A model generated the notes under the pieces. That model was not told where the DNA came from and ran no database searches. It worked only from the letters and a program-made list of their open reading frames with translations. Both the position numbers and the translations under genes were made by a program. Positions 52,643 through 61,156 of a stretch of 62,628 bases of DNA are shown piece by piece; positions within the stretch are counted from its first letter, which is position 1; each line of letters starts with the position of its first letter. The DNA comes from Fulvivirga sp. (GTDB taxonomy: Bacteria > Bacteroidota > Bacteroidia > Cytophagales > Cyclobacteriaceae): the NCBI GenBank assembly GCA_028280565.1, contig JANQLQ010000160.1, positions 1 to 62,628 of the forward strand, in the 5' to 3' direction.

Positions 52643-53097
52643 CCCGGGTTTCTCAATCTTTTCGGATCCTGTCGCCTCAACGTGTTTGAGGCTTTTTTAT
52701 TGGTATCCATCCATCGCCGTTTGAACTGTTCTCGTTTTATGGAAACAGAATGGTACGAAAATAAAGTTAAAAGTACCAACCCAATCAAAACGGCCAAAGT
52801 CCCGACCAAGAGCAATGCAAATTGAACTTGCTCAAATATACTGGGGTTAGAAGATAATAAAGCGCCGATCAACCCGGCTAAGACATACGAGGCAGAACTA
52901 ATGTAAAGACTCGATAAGGCCAAATTGAGTAACCTTACCTGGGCGATCTTCCGCTCAATTATGTTGTCCATATTAGGGTGCCCTTCACGAATAAGCGTCG
53001 ACAATTCCGTGCTTATCGCATTCAAGAGGTTGGTAGTGGACATGATCAATAGGCCCACACCCGGTAGTAAGGTAACAGGGATATACCATTCGGTCAT
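52639..53097 (-). CDS. DUF2721 domain-containing membrane protein
   Basis: 152 residues. DUF2721 features are GVGLLIMSTTNLLNAISTEL and three hydrophobic helices (SASYVLAGLIGALL, FALLLVGTLAVLIGLVLLTL among them), ending in a cytoplasmic basic tail (FKRRWMDTNKKASNTLRRQD). The function is unknown. Its stop overlaps the stop of the CBM48 gene by 4 bp. Confidence 0.85.
   Translation of the reverse strand: MTEWYIPVTLLPGVGLLIMSTTNLLNAISTELSTLIREGHPNMDNIIERKIAQVRLLNLALSSLYISSASYVLAGLIGALLSSNPSIFEQVQFALLLVGTLAVLIGLVLLTLFSYHSVSIKREQFKRRWMDTNKKASNTLRRQDPKRLRNPG
52674..52699 (+). terminator. Rho-independent terminator of the CBM48 gene, inside the DUF2721 coding region
   Basis: GCCTCAA (52674-52680) pairs with TTGAGGC (52686-52692) around a 5-nt loop and is followed by TTTTTTAT. 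It lies within the 3' coding part of the convergent DUF2721 gene, where it encodes the KKASNTLRR residues in the reverse direction. Confidence 0.75.
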
Positions 53098-53206
53098 AAC
53101 GGCACTAAAAGTACAACTTTTTAAAGATTAGAAGGGCGCCAAGCTGACATCCTGGCGCATTACTTGACCTGGTAAGGATTTTGAGCCGCCTACTAAAAAA
53201 GATCTT

Positions 53207-53515
53207 ATGGCGAAGTTCAGCGAAATTATAAATAAAGATAAACCCGTATTGGTAGACTTTTTTGCCACTTGGTGTGGACCTTGTAAAATGATGGAGCCCA
53301 TGCTACGTCAGCTAAAGGAACGGGTTGGGGATAAGGCGTCCATTATTAAAATTGACGTAGATAAAAACCCACAGCTCGCTACCCAGCTACAGGTACGAGG
53401 TGTGCCTACGCTCATTTTGTATAAAAACGGCCGGGTCCAGTGGAGGGCCAGCGGCGTCCAGCAAATAGACTTCTTACAAAACCTAATTGAACAAAACCGT
53501 AATGGCGATTCATGA
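53207..53515 (+). CDS. Thioredoxin-family protein
   Basis: 102 residues. The thioredoxin fold has the WCGPC active site (residues 22-26, FFATWCGPCKMMEPML) and the cis-proline loop RGVPTLILYKNG. No signal peptide is present, so it is a cytoplasmic thiol-disulfide reductant. The reading frame ends NRNGDS within a palindrome shared with the convergent gene. No thioredoxin reductase is nearby. Confidence 0.93.
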   Translation: MAKFSEIINKDKPVLVDFFATWCGPCKMMEPMLRQLKERVGDKASIIKIDVDKNPQLATQLQVRGVPTLILYKNGRVQWRASGVQQIDFLQNLIEQNRNGDS

Positions 53516-53527
53516 ATCGCCGTTACG
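53498..53527. terminator. 30-bp palindrome carrying both convergent stop codons
   Basis: The segment reads CGTAATGGCGATTCA then TGAATCGCCGTTACG, a palindrome with a single T/C mismatch pair. The central TCATGA holds the TGA of the thioredoxin gene and, on the other strand, the TGA of the 53510 gene. Both proteins therefore end RNGDS. It probably works as a bidirectional terminator. Confidence 0.65.
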
Positions 53528-53743
53528 AAGTGTCATCGCTTCTAATATGGTAAGTCGTTCAAGAAATAGATCTTTCTGGCTGATATTTCCAGCGGTGAGC
53601 AACCAGCTTTTTGTCTCCTTGATATCTGCGTAGGTATAAGGGAAATGGTTTAGCCTGCCGCTATAGTAATTTTTAACGGCTTCTAATACCTTCTTCTTTT
53701 TGTCAAAAAACATTTTTATTTCGTGGCTTAGTGAGTGTATCAT
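53510..53743 (-). CDS. Small basic protein, unknown
   Basis: 77 residues, helical and charged (MFFDKKKKVLEAVKNYYSGR, ISQKDLFLERLTILEAMTLR). No family was recognised, although composition and length look genuine. The 3' end lies in the palindrome described at 53498. The upstream minus-strand fragment at 53759 may once have been part of the same locus. Confidence 0.5.
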   Translation of the reverse strand: MIHSLSHEIKMFFDKKKKVLEAVKNYYSGRLNHFPYTYADIKETKSWLLTAGNISQKDLFLERLTILEAMTLRNGDS

Positions 53744-53758
53744 GATGTAATGGTTTAG

Positions 53759-53877
53759 TTATTCAAGAATACGCAATTGTTTTTCAAGCGATGGGTATAC
53801 TCGTCCAGTACGTGGATCTGCCCGGTGAGTACCTCTACCTTCTCGATGTATTTATAGGCTTGGGTACCAGGGTTTCA
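53759..53877 (-). pseudogene. Possible gene fragment without a start
   Basis: An open frame reads YKYIEKVEVLTGQIHVLDEY followed by THRLKNNCVFLNN and stops 15 bp upstream of the 53743 start. Composition is protein-like, but a stop lies directly upstream and no start is visible. It may be the remains of a decayed gene, or chance. Confidence 0.25.
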
Positions 53878-53942
53878 CGGTCGAAAGTTCATTTTTTTAA
53901 GAGATTATTATTATTTTCGGCAAACTCAACGTGGATAGGCTT

Positions 53943-54572
53943 ATGAAGAGACTTGCTTTGATATTGATCGCTGCCAGCTTAGTTGTCATAGCTTATTTTC
54001 AATACAAAAGCCACCAACGTTTTAATCCACCTTCTTCTTATGACTTCATGATCAATGATAGTATTGATGTCAATTTCTATGATCCCATGGTCGTACAACA
54101 GTACTATGAAAACTGTTATAAGATCGGGCAGTTTGCCCGTTCCGCCTGGTACAATGAAGAAATAGATGTGCTATTTCCAGCGGATACGCGAGCTGCACAG
54201 GACCTGGCTGAGGCGTATGGCAGGCTTGTGGCCACTACCCAGCGCCTCGAGGATCTGCTGGTCTATTCGGCAAAGCTCAAAAGCCAAGGGTATGATAATA
54301 GGGCCGTAGCCTATATCCAAGAGCATGGCATACCACCGAAAGATTACAAATACATCGCTAATGCAAACTTTATAGGGCTTAAGCCCGGTATGGTGAGCGA
54401 TGAAGTATGGGAAATGCAAAAAATACTCATTGCCATGGGATATGATATCCCGAAAGATGGGAATTTCGGCCAAGAGACGGAAACAGCGCTGCGTGACTTC
54501 CAGCAGAAACACGACCTTTTCCCATCCGGGATATTGAACGAAAGAACATTGAAAATTTTATTGAATAATTAG
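53943..54572 (+). CDS. Membrane-anchored peptidoglycan-binding protein
   Basis: 209 residues from ATG 53943 (a GTG at 53931 is less likely). An N-terminal anchor (LALILIAASLVVIAYFQY) is followed by a helical region of about 110 residues without a family (YYENCYKIGQFARSAWYNEE). A C-terminal PG_binding_1 domain has EVWEMQKILIAMGYDIPKDG, FGQETETALRDFQQKH and GILNERTLKILL. It probably binds the cell wall. The coiled-coil gene begins at the next base after its stop. Confidence 0.82.
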   Translation: MKRLALILIAASLVVIAYFQYKSHQRFNPPSSYDFMINDSIDVNFYDPMVVQQYYENCYKIGQFARSAWYNEEIDVLFPADTRAAQDLAEAYGRLVATTQRLEDLLVYSAKLKSQGYDNRAVAYIQEHGIPPKDYKYIANANFIGLKPGMVSDEVWEMQKILIAMGYDIPKDGNFGQETETALRDFQQKHDLFPSGILNERTLKILLNN

Positions 54573-54899
54573 ATGAGCCAATCAAAGAAGAACGAAGAAA
54601 ATGTTCCTGAAAGTAAGCTACAAGCGATCAAGGAGATCATTTTTGGTGAGAACATCAAAGAGTACGACTATGAGTTCAAGAAGATGCGGGAGCTGGTTCA
54701 AAAGCATCGCGATGACTTAGAAAGCCAGCTGGCAGCCGCCAAAAAGGATATCGAAGAAGAGATCAAACAAATGAAACGGGATATTGATCATGCCGTTAGC
54801 GATCTGCAGAGTGAGCTCAGCGCCTTGGACGAGGCGAAAACCAGCCGGCAAAAGCTCGGGGACCTACTGGAGGAACTGGGGAAAAAGCTCAAAGAGTGA
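54573..54899 (+). CDS. Coiled-coil protein, unknown function
   Basis: 108 residues, start directly after the previous stop. An IKEIIFGENIKEYDYEF core, recurrent in small bacterial coiled-coil proteins, leads into a long heptad region (HRDDLESQLAAAKKDIEEEI, SDLQSELSALDEAKTS). No catalytic domain is present. It is probably a scaffold co-expressed with the peptidoglycan-binding protein. Confidence 0.68.
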   Translation: MSQSKKNEENVPESKLQAIKEIIFGENIKEYDYEFKKMRELVQKHRDDLESQLAAAKKDIEEEIKQMKRDIDHAVSDLQSELSALDEAKTSRQKLGDLLEELGKKLKE

Positions 54900-54910
54900 T
54901 CTTAACTGTT

Positions 54911-55519
54911 TTAATTCCCCAAAAAGACCTTCCACACTTCCTGCACTTCGGCCCCAAAGTCAGTAGTCACTTTTTTGACCACGATGTTTTGTAGAACACG
55001 TTCCCTGTGCTGGCCTTGGTCATTGAGCACGACTAAATAGGTGATCTGCCCCCGGTACGTAGTATCGCTGGAGATCTCCAAAGGCTGGCGCAAGGCAGCT
55101 TGACTTATTTCATAGGTAACCTCTCCCCATTTGCCCCGGTAAAGTTCCTCTAAAAAAACAGGCATTAAAAGCACTGAACTTTCTAAGCCCGTGTAAGGAG
55201 TACTGGAATCATTGGTAAACAAAGCTAAGGCTTGCGTGATGGCTTGTCTTCTGAAAGTGGTATCGTAGCTGGGGTTGGAGATGACATGTAAGTACTCGTA
55301 ATAATCCTCAAGTTTTGACAGGGCCTTTGACTCGTAGGCTCTTAAAACCCCGGCGTCCAGTAAGGGTGCGAATACCTGTTTTTCCAACACCCCCGGCGAG
55401 GTGGTCTTGCCCATTGGTAATTCAGCAGGTAGGGATACGTCTTCACGATTTGCCGTGGCGCAGCAAGCCATTAGCACCGCCAGCCATGAGAAAATGACGC
55501 TTTTTATTATTTTAATCAT
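54911..55519 (-). CDS. Putative lipoprotein, unknown function
   Basis: 202 residues from ATG 55519 (an ATG at 55528 is possible). The signal has a lipobox-like end (AVLMACC), so lipid attachment is plausible. The remainder is an alpha/beta domain (QAITQALALFTNDSSTPYTG, RVLQNIVVKKVTTDFGAEVQ) with no family recognised. It overlaps the stop of the upstream gene by 8 bp, so it is translated with it. Confidence 0.6.
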   Translation of the reverse strand: MIKIIKSVIFSWLAVLMACCATANREDVSLPAELPMGKTTSPGVLEKQVFAPLLDAGVLRAYESKALSKLEDYYEYLHVISNPSYDTTFRRQAITQALALFTNDSSTPYTGLESSVLLMPVFLEELYRGKWGEVTYEISQAALRQPLEISSDTTYRGQITYLVVLNDQGQHRERVLQNIVVKKVTTDFGAEVQEVWKVFLGN

Positions 55520-56441
55520 AGGATCCATCTTTGACCTGGACAAATCTTAAGGACACGATCTTGTCCTTTTCATAAGTAGTTTCTAAAACCTCGATGTTCC
55601 GAAGGCTTTTGATCGGCATGGTGAGCTTGTTGATAAACTCCTCTTTGTTGTAGATCTCCATAGGTAGATTACTTTCATCCATAACCTGGAAGATCTTCGC
55701 ATGATCGGCCATCATTTCTTCCAATTGTGACCGTCTCCTGTTCCAATCGTCCACGTTAGAATGTGAAAAGATGCGGATCATTAAAGCGTAATCATCCGGG
55801 GTCAGGAGTATGTTTTCGTAGTCTGATCTCTTGTTCAAAATTCTTGCAATGGTATCGGTTTTATAGTAAGGTGATCTTATCACAAACTTCACCGAACCCA
55901 CCGTTTTTCGCATAGGTAAGCATCCCTCCTCGCTGATATGAGCAGCATACGGAGATTCCTGTTCGTGGAGCATGATCACCTCCAGGTCTTTAGGAGGGAT
56001 AGGCCTTTTGCTGTAGGCGTCTACAAAGCAGAATTGGTAGGAACTTGCCGTAAATATCGAGGAGTTGACAGCTACTAGGATCATAATAAAGAGACTCAAA
56101 AAAAGCAGCCATGCCAGGCGTTTTTTGCGCAAGGCCCCCCCGCCGGGGCGCGAAGTTTTGGAGAGTTTATAGCCAGCCCAGCCGCTGTATCCTACATATT
56201 GGCTAAGCAGGTCCAGGACATCAATCCTCGGGATACTTTCCTTGTTTGACTTGATATGTGTATAAAACCACTTTTCGCTTACTCTTCCTCCCACTTTGCT
56301 CACCAAATCCTCTTGCAACTGGCTGATCTCTACTCCCTTCCACAACTCAATTTGCTCATTGACTTCCGGGAAGGATTCACGGAGGGTAGTGGCAATGTCC
56401 TTTTTAAGAAGCTGGAAATATTTTAGGTCAGTATCGGCCAT
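55512..56441 (-). CDS. Single-pass membrane protein, unknown function
   Basis: 309 residues from ATG 56441 (a start at 56486 is possible). A cytoplasmic N-terminal domain of about 110 residues (YFQLLKKDIATTLRESFPEV, RIDVLDLLSQYVGYSGWAG) is followed by one helix (LAWLLFLSLFIMILVAVNSS) and a periplasmic beta-rich domain (SYQFCFVDAYSKRPIPPKDL). Such architecture occurs in Bacteroidota hypothetical proteins. It is divergent from the VWA lipoprotein gene with 167 bp between, and in a pair with the lipoprotein gene. Confidence 0.6.
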   Translation of the reverse strand: MADTDLKYFQLLKKDIATTLRESFPEVNEQIELWKGVEISQLQEDLVSKVGGRVSEKWFYTHIKSNKESIPRIDVLDLLSQYVGYSGWAGYKLSKTSRPGGGALRKKRLAWLLFLSLFIMILVAVNSSIFTASSYQFCFVDAYSKRPIPPKDLEVIMLHEQESPYAAHISEEGCLPMRKTVGSVKFVIRSPYYKTDTIARILNKRSDYENILLTPDDYALMIRIFSHSNVDDWNRRRSQLEEMMADHAKIFQVMDESNLPMEIYNKEEFINKLTMPIKSLRNIEVLETTYEKDKIVSLRFVQVKDGSYD

Positions 56442-56608
56442 GATCTTACCGGCAAGTAAAGTATCCTGGGATAATATGCTTTGCAAATCTCTTGTAAATC
56501 ATTTTACGAATGCATTACAGCCAATATTTTTTACGATCCATTATTCTCCTGCTAAGTTTCGCTTACCTGAAAATATCAAATCCTATGTTAAATGAAAACT
56601 TAATGGTC

Positions 56609-58216
56609 ATGAGAAGACATCATCCTAAGAATTCGATACACACCGGCTTGTATATCATATACACGATTGTATTGGTAATACTTTGCCTGGCCGCTACGTC
56701 ATGTAACCAACAAGGCAGCATGCAGCGGGTGACGTTAGCCCCGGGGAGTGCCCCAGGCTATGAAATTCCTGCAGATATGGACATAGAGTATGAACCTTCC
56801 TTGAATACGGAAGAATACGACAGGATTATTGAAAATACATTTAAAGATACTTGGCAAAACCCATTCTCTACCTTTTCTATTGATGTGGACAACGCTTCCT
56901 ACAGTAATGTTAGGAGGTACCTGCGTAATCATATGATCCCTCCAAGAGATGCCGTTCGAATCGAGGAACTTATCAACTATTTTGACTACCAATACCCTGC
57001 CCCGGCTGGTGAGCGGCCTTTTGCAGTGATCACCGAAATGGCTGAATGCCCGTGGAATACAGGAAATATGCTGGTTCATATCGGTATCCAGGGCCAAAAA
57101 CCGGATTATGAAAACCTGCCCCCCAGCAATCTTACGTTTTTGATCGATGTTTCCGGTTCTATGGATTCCCCGGCAAAGCTTCCTTTGGTCAAAAAATCGA
57201 TCAAACTGCTTTTAGATCAATTAGGTGAAAAAGACAGGGTATCCATCGTTGTATATGCCGGTGCCGCCGGGTTAGTACTACCTTCTACCCCGGTGATGCA
57301 GAAAGGGGAAATAAAAAATGGCTTGAGCCAGCTTACTGCCGGTGGGTCTACTGCCGGAGGTGAAGGAATACGGCTGGCTTACCAAGTAAACCAGCAAGGG
57401 TTTATAGCAGGAGGCAATAACCGGGTGATCTTGGCTACGGATGGCGACTTTAACGTCGGGGTTTCCTCTTCCAGTGAATTGGTAAGGATGATAGAAAAAG
57501 AACGTCAAAAAGGGACCTACCTGACCATTTGTGGTTTCGGTATGGGCAATTACAAAGACGGACGGATGGAGCAGATCAGCAATGCAGGCAACGGGAACTA
57601 TTTTTACATCGATGGCATCCGGGAGGCGGAAAAGGTATTTGCCAGGGAAATGCGTGCCAATCTTTTCACCATAGCGCGGGACGTTAAGGTGCAGGTCGAA
57701 TTCAACCCTGCAAAGGTCAAAGCTTATCGCCTGTTGGGGTATGAAAACAGGGTAATGGCTAGTGAAGATTTCAATAATGATCGTAAGGATGCCGGCGAGC
57801 TTGGTGCGGGTCATTCCGTGACCGCTCTTTACGAAGTAGTGCCCGCGGCCGGTGACCTGGAAGTGCCTAAGCATGATCCTGCAAGGTACCAGCGAGTAGT
57901 AGCTCGTGAACCGGCTAATGCCAACGAATGGATGAGCCTTAAACTCAGGTACAAACCGTTAGACGACGATAACAGCATTCTCATCACCGATGTGCTGACC
58001 AAGGAGCCGAGTGATTTTATTCAAAGCTCGGACAATCTGCGTTTTGCATCGGCTGCCGCGGGTTTTGGGATGTTATTGCGGGCGTCACGTTTTAGTGGTG
58101 ATTTAACCTATGCCGATGTGATTGAGATGGCCCAACATTCATCCTCGACGGCAGACAGGGACCGGCAAGAGTTCATGGAATTGGTACGGTCTGCCGCTTT
58201 GTTAGACGCAAACTAA
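56609..58216 (+). CDS. VWA domain lipoprotein (YfbK-like)
   Basis: 535 residues from ATG 56609; ATGs at 56585 and 56603 are alternatives. A lipoprotein signal (TIVLVILCLAATSC) is followed by a vWF_A N-terminal part (NPFSTFSIDVDNASYSNVRR), a von Willebrand A domain with the MIDAS motif (LTFLIDVSGSMDSPAKL) and a C-terminal DUF3520-type region (HSVTALYEVVPA). VWA lipoproteins bind metal-dependent ligands or assemble surface complexes; the partner is not in the window apart from the adjacent divergent pair. Confidence 0.88.
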   Translation: MRRHHPKNSIHTGLYIIYTIVLVILCLAATSCNQQGSMQRVTLAPGSAPGYEIPADMDIEYEPSLNTEEYDRIIENTFKDTWQNPFSTFSIDVDNASYSNVRRYLRNHMIPPRDAVRIEELINYFDYQYPAPAGERPFAVITEMAECPWNTGNMLVHIGIQGQKPDYENLPPSNLTFLIDVSGSMDSPAKLPLVKKSIKLLLDQLGEKDRVSIVVYAGAAGLVLPSTPVMQKGEIKNGLSQLTAGGSTAGGEGIRLAYQVNQQGFIAGGNNRVILATDGDFNVGVSSSSELVRMIEKERQKGTYLTICGFGMGNYKDGRMEQISNAGNGNYFYIDGIREAEKVFAREMRANLFTIARDVKVQVEFNPAKVKAYRLLGYENRVMASEDFNNDRKDAGELGAGHSVTALYEVVPAAGDLEVPKHDPARYQRVVAREPANANEWMSLKLRYKPLDDDNSILITDVLTKEPSDFIQSSDNLRFASAAAGFGMLLRASRFSGDLTYADVIEMAQHSSSTADRDRQEFMELVRSAALLDAN

Positions 58217-58276
58217 GGCGTAGCTGCCCGGGTATCAGCGGAAACGCTCCGGCATGGGTCAAGCGTAACCGTTGCA

Positions 58277-58789
58277 TTAGTTTTTTTGCAGGTACTTCCC
58301 GGGCAGCTCAAACCCATCGCTTTCAGCGCTCCAAAAAATCGTCATAATGTAGTACCTGTCATCATCTTTTAGCAATTGGAAGCTATTGATCCCGCGATTG
58401 GTCACCGGGCCTCCCGGGTCAGTTTTGGTTTCGTAAGTACTAAATACATGAACGATATTGCCATACTCTTCTGTGACCCGGTTTAGCTCGCGTTCGAAAA
58501 AAGCGGTACGATTAGCGGTAAACATTTTTACATAATCCCCAGGCGACCAATAACGATAAGTCACTTGGCCGTTATCTTGCTTTTTTGTAGGGATGAGTTT
58601 CGCGTCTTCGGCGAACAGGAACCGGAAACGCTCCCAATCCCGGGGCTGGTCTGCCGGCCCGGAAATAACATCGTAAATAGCGTGTATAATAGCATCTATA
58701 GAAGTTACATCTTGGCTATATTTTTCTTGTTGACCTTGGGAAAAAAGAGGGAAAAGGAAACAGGCGTATAAAATCTTGAACTTTTTCAT
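58277..58789 (-). CDS. Exported NTF2/SnoaL-like protein
   Basis: 170 residues with a signal peptide (FKILYACFLFPLFSQGQ). The body follows the NTF2-like cone fold (DAIIHAIYDVISGPADQPRD, FLFAEDAKLIP, INSFQLLKDDDRYYIMTIFW), common in small Bacteroidota exported proteins. A catalytic role is not evident. It converges with the VWA gene. Confidence 0.82.
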   Translation of the reverse strand: MKKFKILYACFLFPLFSQGQQEKYSQDVTSIDAIIHAIYDVISGPADQPRDWERFRFLFAEDAKLIPTKKQDNGQVTYRYWSPGDYVKMFTANRTAFFERELNRVTEEYGNIVHVFSTYETKTDPGGPVTNRGINSFQLLKDDDRYYIMTIFWSAESDGFELPGKYLQKN

Positions 58790-58939
58790 GACGAATAAAG
58801 ATGAATTGAGTCAAATCCCCGGTAATTATCAAGTTTGCCAGGCTTACTTCGAGATTTAAGATCAGTAAATTTATATTTTTGCTTTTGGCTATGCCGTCGT
58901 TTAATGATGAACGGTAGGCTTGCCCCTTAAACAGACCAG

Positions 58940-59656
58940 GTGCGGCGCAAATCCGAAAAGTTTCGATTCAAGCAATTTTCCGTGAGTCATACTAAGAGTC
59001 CTATGAAGGTAGGGACTGACGGGGTGCTGCTCGGGGCATGGGTGGAAAATAACGGGGAAAAGCGGATCCTGGATGTAGGCACCGGTACAGGCTTGGTGGC
59101 ACTTATGCTCGCCCAGCGTTTTCCACAAGCGATGATAAAGGGAATAGATATCGAAAAAGATGCCGTGGAAGAAGCAAAAGAAAACGTTGAGCTTAGTCCA
59201 TGGCAAGATAGGCTGGCAGTAGAGCAGGTGTCCTTGCAGAATTATGCGAACCGGGGTGAACATTTTGACCTGGTCGTTTCCAATCCTCCCTATTTCACCA
59301 ATGGTACACAGTCTCCCAGCATTACACGGCATCGTGCGCGGCATTCCGAAACGTTGAGCTACACGGATTTAGCCCAGTGCAGTGAAAGGGTACTGAACCC
59401 TTGGGGTACATTAGCGGTAATCCTGCCGGCCCCTTCGAGGGATACTTTTGTGGAACAGGCGAAACGCTGTGACCTGTATTTATGGAGAATACTCAATTTT
59501 AGACCTAAGCCTTCTAAGGAAATAGAGCGCGTTCTGCTCCAGTTTGGGAGAACGCAGGAATCCATACGCGAAGAAAACCTATGCCAGTATGACGAAACCG
59601 GCAAATGGTCCAGTGCCTACCAGGCGCTGACCATAGAATACTACTTGAACCTGTAA
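58940..59656 (+). CDS. tRNA1(Val) adenine(37)-N6-methyltransferase-like (TrmN6/YfiC)
   Basis: 238 residues from GTG 58940. The MTS-type methyltransferase fold is seen: the SAM-binding loop RILDVGTGTGLVALMLAQR, DIEKDAVEEA and the N6-adenine NPPY motif (DLVVSNPPYF, about residue 118). The N-terminal FRFKQFSVSHTKSPMKVGTD matches TrmN6 proteins, which methylate A37 of tRNA1-Val. The assignment to tRNA rather than another nucleic acid rests on family resemblance. Confidence 0.85.
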   Translation: MRRKSEKFRFKQFSVSHTKSPMKVGTDGVLLGAWVENNGEKRILDVGTGTGLVALMLAQRFPQAMIKGIDIEKDAVEEAKENVELSPWQDRLAVEQVSLQNYANRGEHFDLVVSNPPYFTNGTQSPSITRHRARHSETLSYTDLAQCSERVLNPWGTLAVILPAPSRDTFVEQAKRCDLYLWRILNFRPKPSKEIERVLLQFGRTQESIREENLCQYDETGKWSSAYQALTIEYYLNL

Positions 59657-59977
59657 GTTTATCGCTAAATAAGACCGGAAGGAAATACAGCTACACTCTC
59701 ATTGCCATCCTTGCCTACGGCTGCCACGCCAAATAAATAGCTATCGATCACGATGCCTTCGATTGTGAATTCATTGACATTTCCTGCATATCTTTCGTAT
59801 TGCCATTGTGGTTACGTAGTTTCTCTCCAATGGATCTTGTAGCCAGTACGTTGGGTGCCTCCTGTTTTATTCCATCGTAAGGTGGTAGAGGTGAGTACAC
59901 CTCCAAGTCATTCCCACATTTGCGAGAGACTTGTTCGAATTGCGATTTGATCCATCTTCTTGCTGCCCCCTATACCC

Positions 59978-60520
59978 CAAGTGTTAAGCTAAGTGTAATT
60001 AGAAATAGCTATTTTTTCCAGTCTCGTTATTGAAACGTCCTTGAAAATTAGGTTTGATAGGAAAGCGTTTAATTTTGACAAATTAGGATAAATTTTCAAA
60101 ATGTTTCGGGTAATGCCAGCCTTGCAATGAGCAGTTTAAGCGGGATTTTGCGGTTCTAAGTCCAGTTTTCATTTTCTTTTGCACGCCCATGCCATAGGCA
60201 TCCCTTCGGGAAAAGAAAACGAAACAAAAGAAAAGGGCGCCAGCAACAAAGCCCATTTTCCGCGCAAAACGCACTACCCAACCCCTATAGGCCGCTTGCC
60301 CACAGGCCTCAAATGTGCCGTGCTGTTCCTGGGTGTATCCCCTCCATACGCCACTTTAATTTTCAATGATCCCCTTCTTAAAGTCAGCAATTGGCAAGGA
60401 GCAATCTTATATTTTTTGCCTACTGCCTTTTGCCAACTGCCTACTGATCGAGAACCTTACAACACCTCAAGCATATTATCCTGTACCCGGCACGTCATTT
60501 GTAGCTTAACTTAACACCAG
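59978..60520 (+). repeat. R2 repeat copy inside the M28 pseudogene, split by R1
   Basis: The left part is 59978-60028 (CAAGTGTTAAGCTAAGTG, ATAGCTATTTTTTCCAGTCT) and the right part 60375-60520 (TTCTTAAAGTCAGCAATTGG, CTGCCTACTGATCGAGAACC, GTAGCTTAACTTAACACCAG). The two halves are an ordinary R2 if the R1 between them is removed. Confidence 0.8.
60029..60374 (+). repeat. R1 repeat copy D (modules 2 and 3) inserted in R2
   Basis: It starts near ATTGAAACGTCCTTGAAAAT and ends near TTTAATTTTCAATGATCCCC. Inner ends TTGAAAATTA (60041-60050) and TAATTTTCAA (60357-60366) are exact reverse complements. A possible TT target duplication flanks the copy. It includes TTCATTTTCTTTTGCACGCC, the ATGCC-ATA-GGCAT hairpin and CTCAAATGTGCCGTGCTGTT. 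Confidence 0.8.
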
Positions 60521-60715
60521 TGTTAGAGAGGGTATCGGGCAAGGTATGTCTCGTCCCGAAATCGGCGAGCGCATTGACATCTTTTTCCAGTCGTTCTGTC
60601 GATACTGTAGAGATGGTCTCGTAATGTCTTAGGTCACATGCGGGCGGCCAGATTCGGGAATGAGCGGGGGAAGATAATAGCAATTGGAATGAAAAAATGT
60701 GAATAAAACCCTCAT

Positions 60716-61156
60716 TCGATCATCTTTTTGTTTAGGTAAGACAGCAATCTAAAAATTAATCATAGCAAAGCGATAGATCCATAATGGATTTATACCAGTG
60801 GCCTCATATGAACAGTTTTTTTGTGCAGTAACATTATTGGTATTCGACTCAAACATGAACGACAAGAGAATTTCCTTTTTAAGCTCTCTTTGGTCCCGTT
60901 TTACATTTCCCAAAAACACCCCCCTGCGGCAAGTCACGGTAAGATCGTCATATGTGTGGCAGCAAATATGAAACCAGGAATATGAAAAAGAGGCCGTGCT
61001 CTTATTGAAAATATTTCAACCTTTACCATCAGGGGCACTAAAATTGTAATGGCTCTATTTCCGACCTCATATCTCACCAGGATTTCCCCGGACGCTAGTA
61101 AAGAACATTGATTATTTTAGTATTTTTAGACAGACACTTTATGATTGGATCACGTT
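60716..61156. other. Intergenic region, no clear gene
   Basis: A 441-bp A+T-rich stretch. A minus-strand frame (60749-60937) with a GTG-type start encodes GNVKRDQRELKKEILLSF but resembles no known protein and has no context. Nothing else was recognised. Confidence 0.35.

Larger units (their letters stand above)
59665..60715 (-). pseudogene. Decayed M28-family peptidase gene, interrupted by nested repeats
   Basis: Read on the minus strand. The 5' part (60715 to about 60521) encodes MRVLFTFF, then after a frameshift HSRIWPPACDLRHYETI, and TVSTERLEKDVNALADFG with TRHTLPDTLSN, typical of M28 aminopeptidase N-termini. The gene is then broken by an R2 element (59978-60520) which itself contains an R1 element. 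It resumes in a different frame with AARRWIKSQFEQ and GNDLEVY, lacks the whole catalytic domain, and ends in a C-terminal FN3-like segment with an internal stop (GYKIHWRETT, stop, PQWQYERY, GNVNEFTIEGIV, VAAVGKDGNESVAVFP). Frameshifts, a stop and a deletion are all present. No product can be made. Confidence 0.75.

Noticed and set aside
57278-57874. 198-residue minus-strand frame
   Set aside because: It is antisense to the VWA domain, whose MIDAS motif is intact.
60179-60514. 111-residue plus-strand frame
   Set aside because: It runs through R1 copy D and into the R2 right half, so it is a repeat shadow.
60749-60937. Minus-strand 62-residue frame as a gene
   Set aside because: It has a weak start, no match and no context; reported only as a possibility in the intergenic entry.
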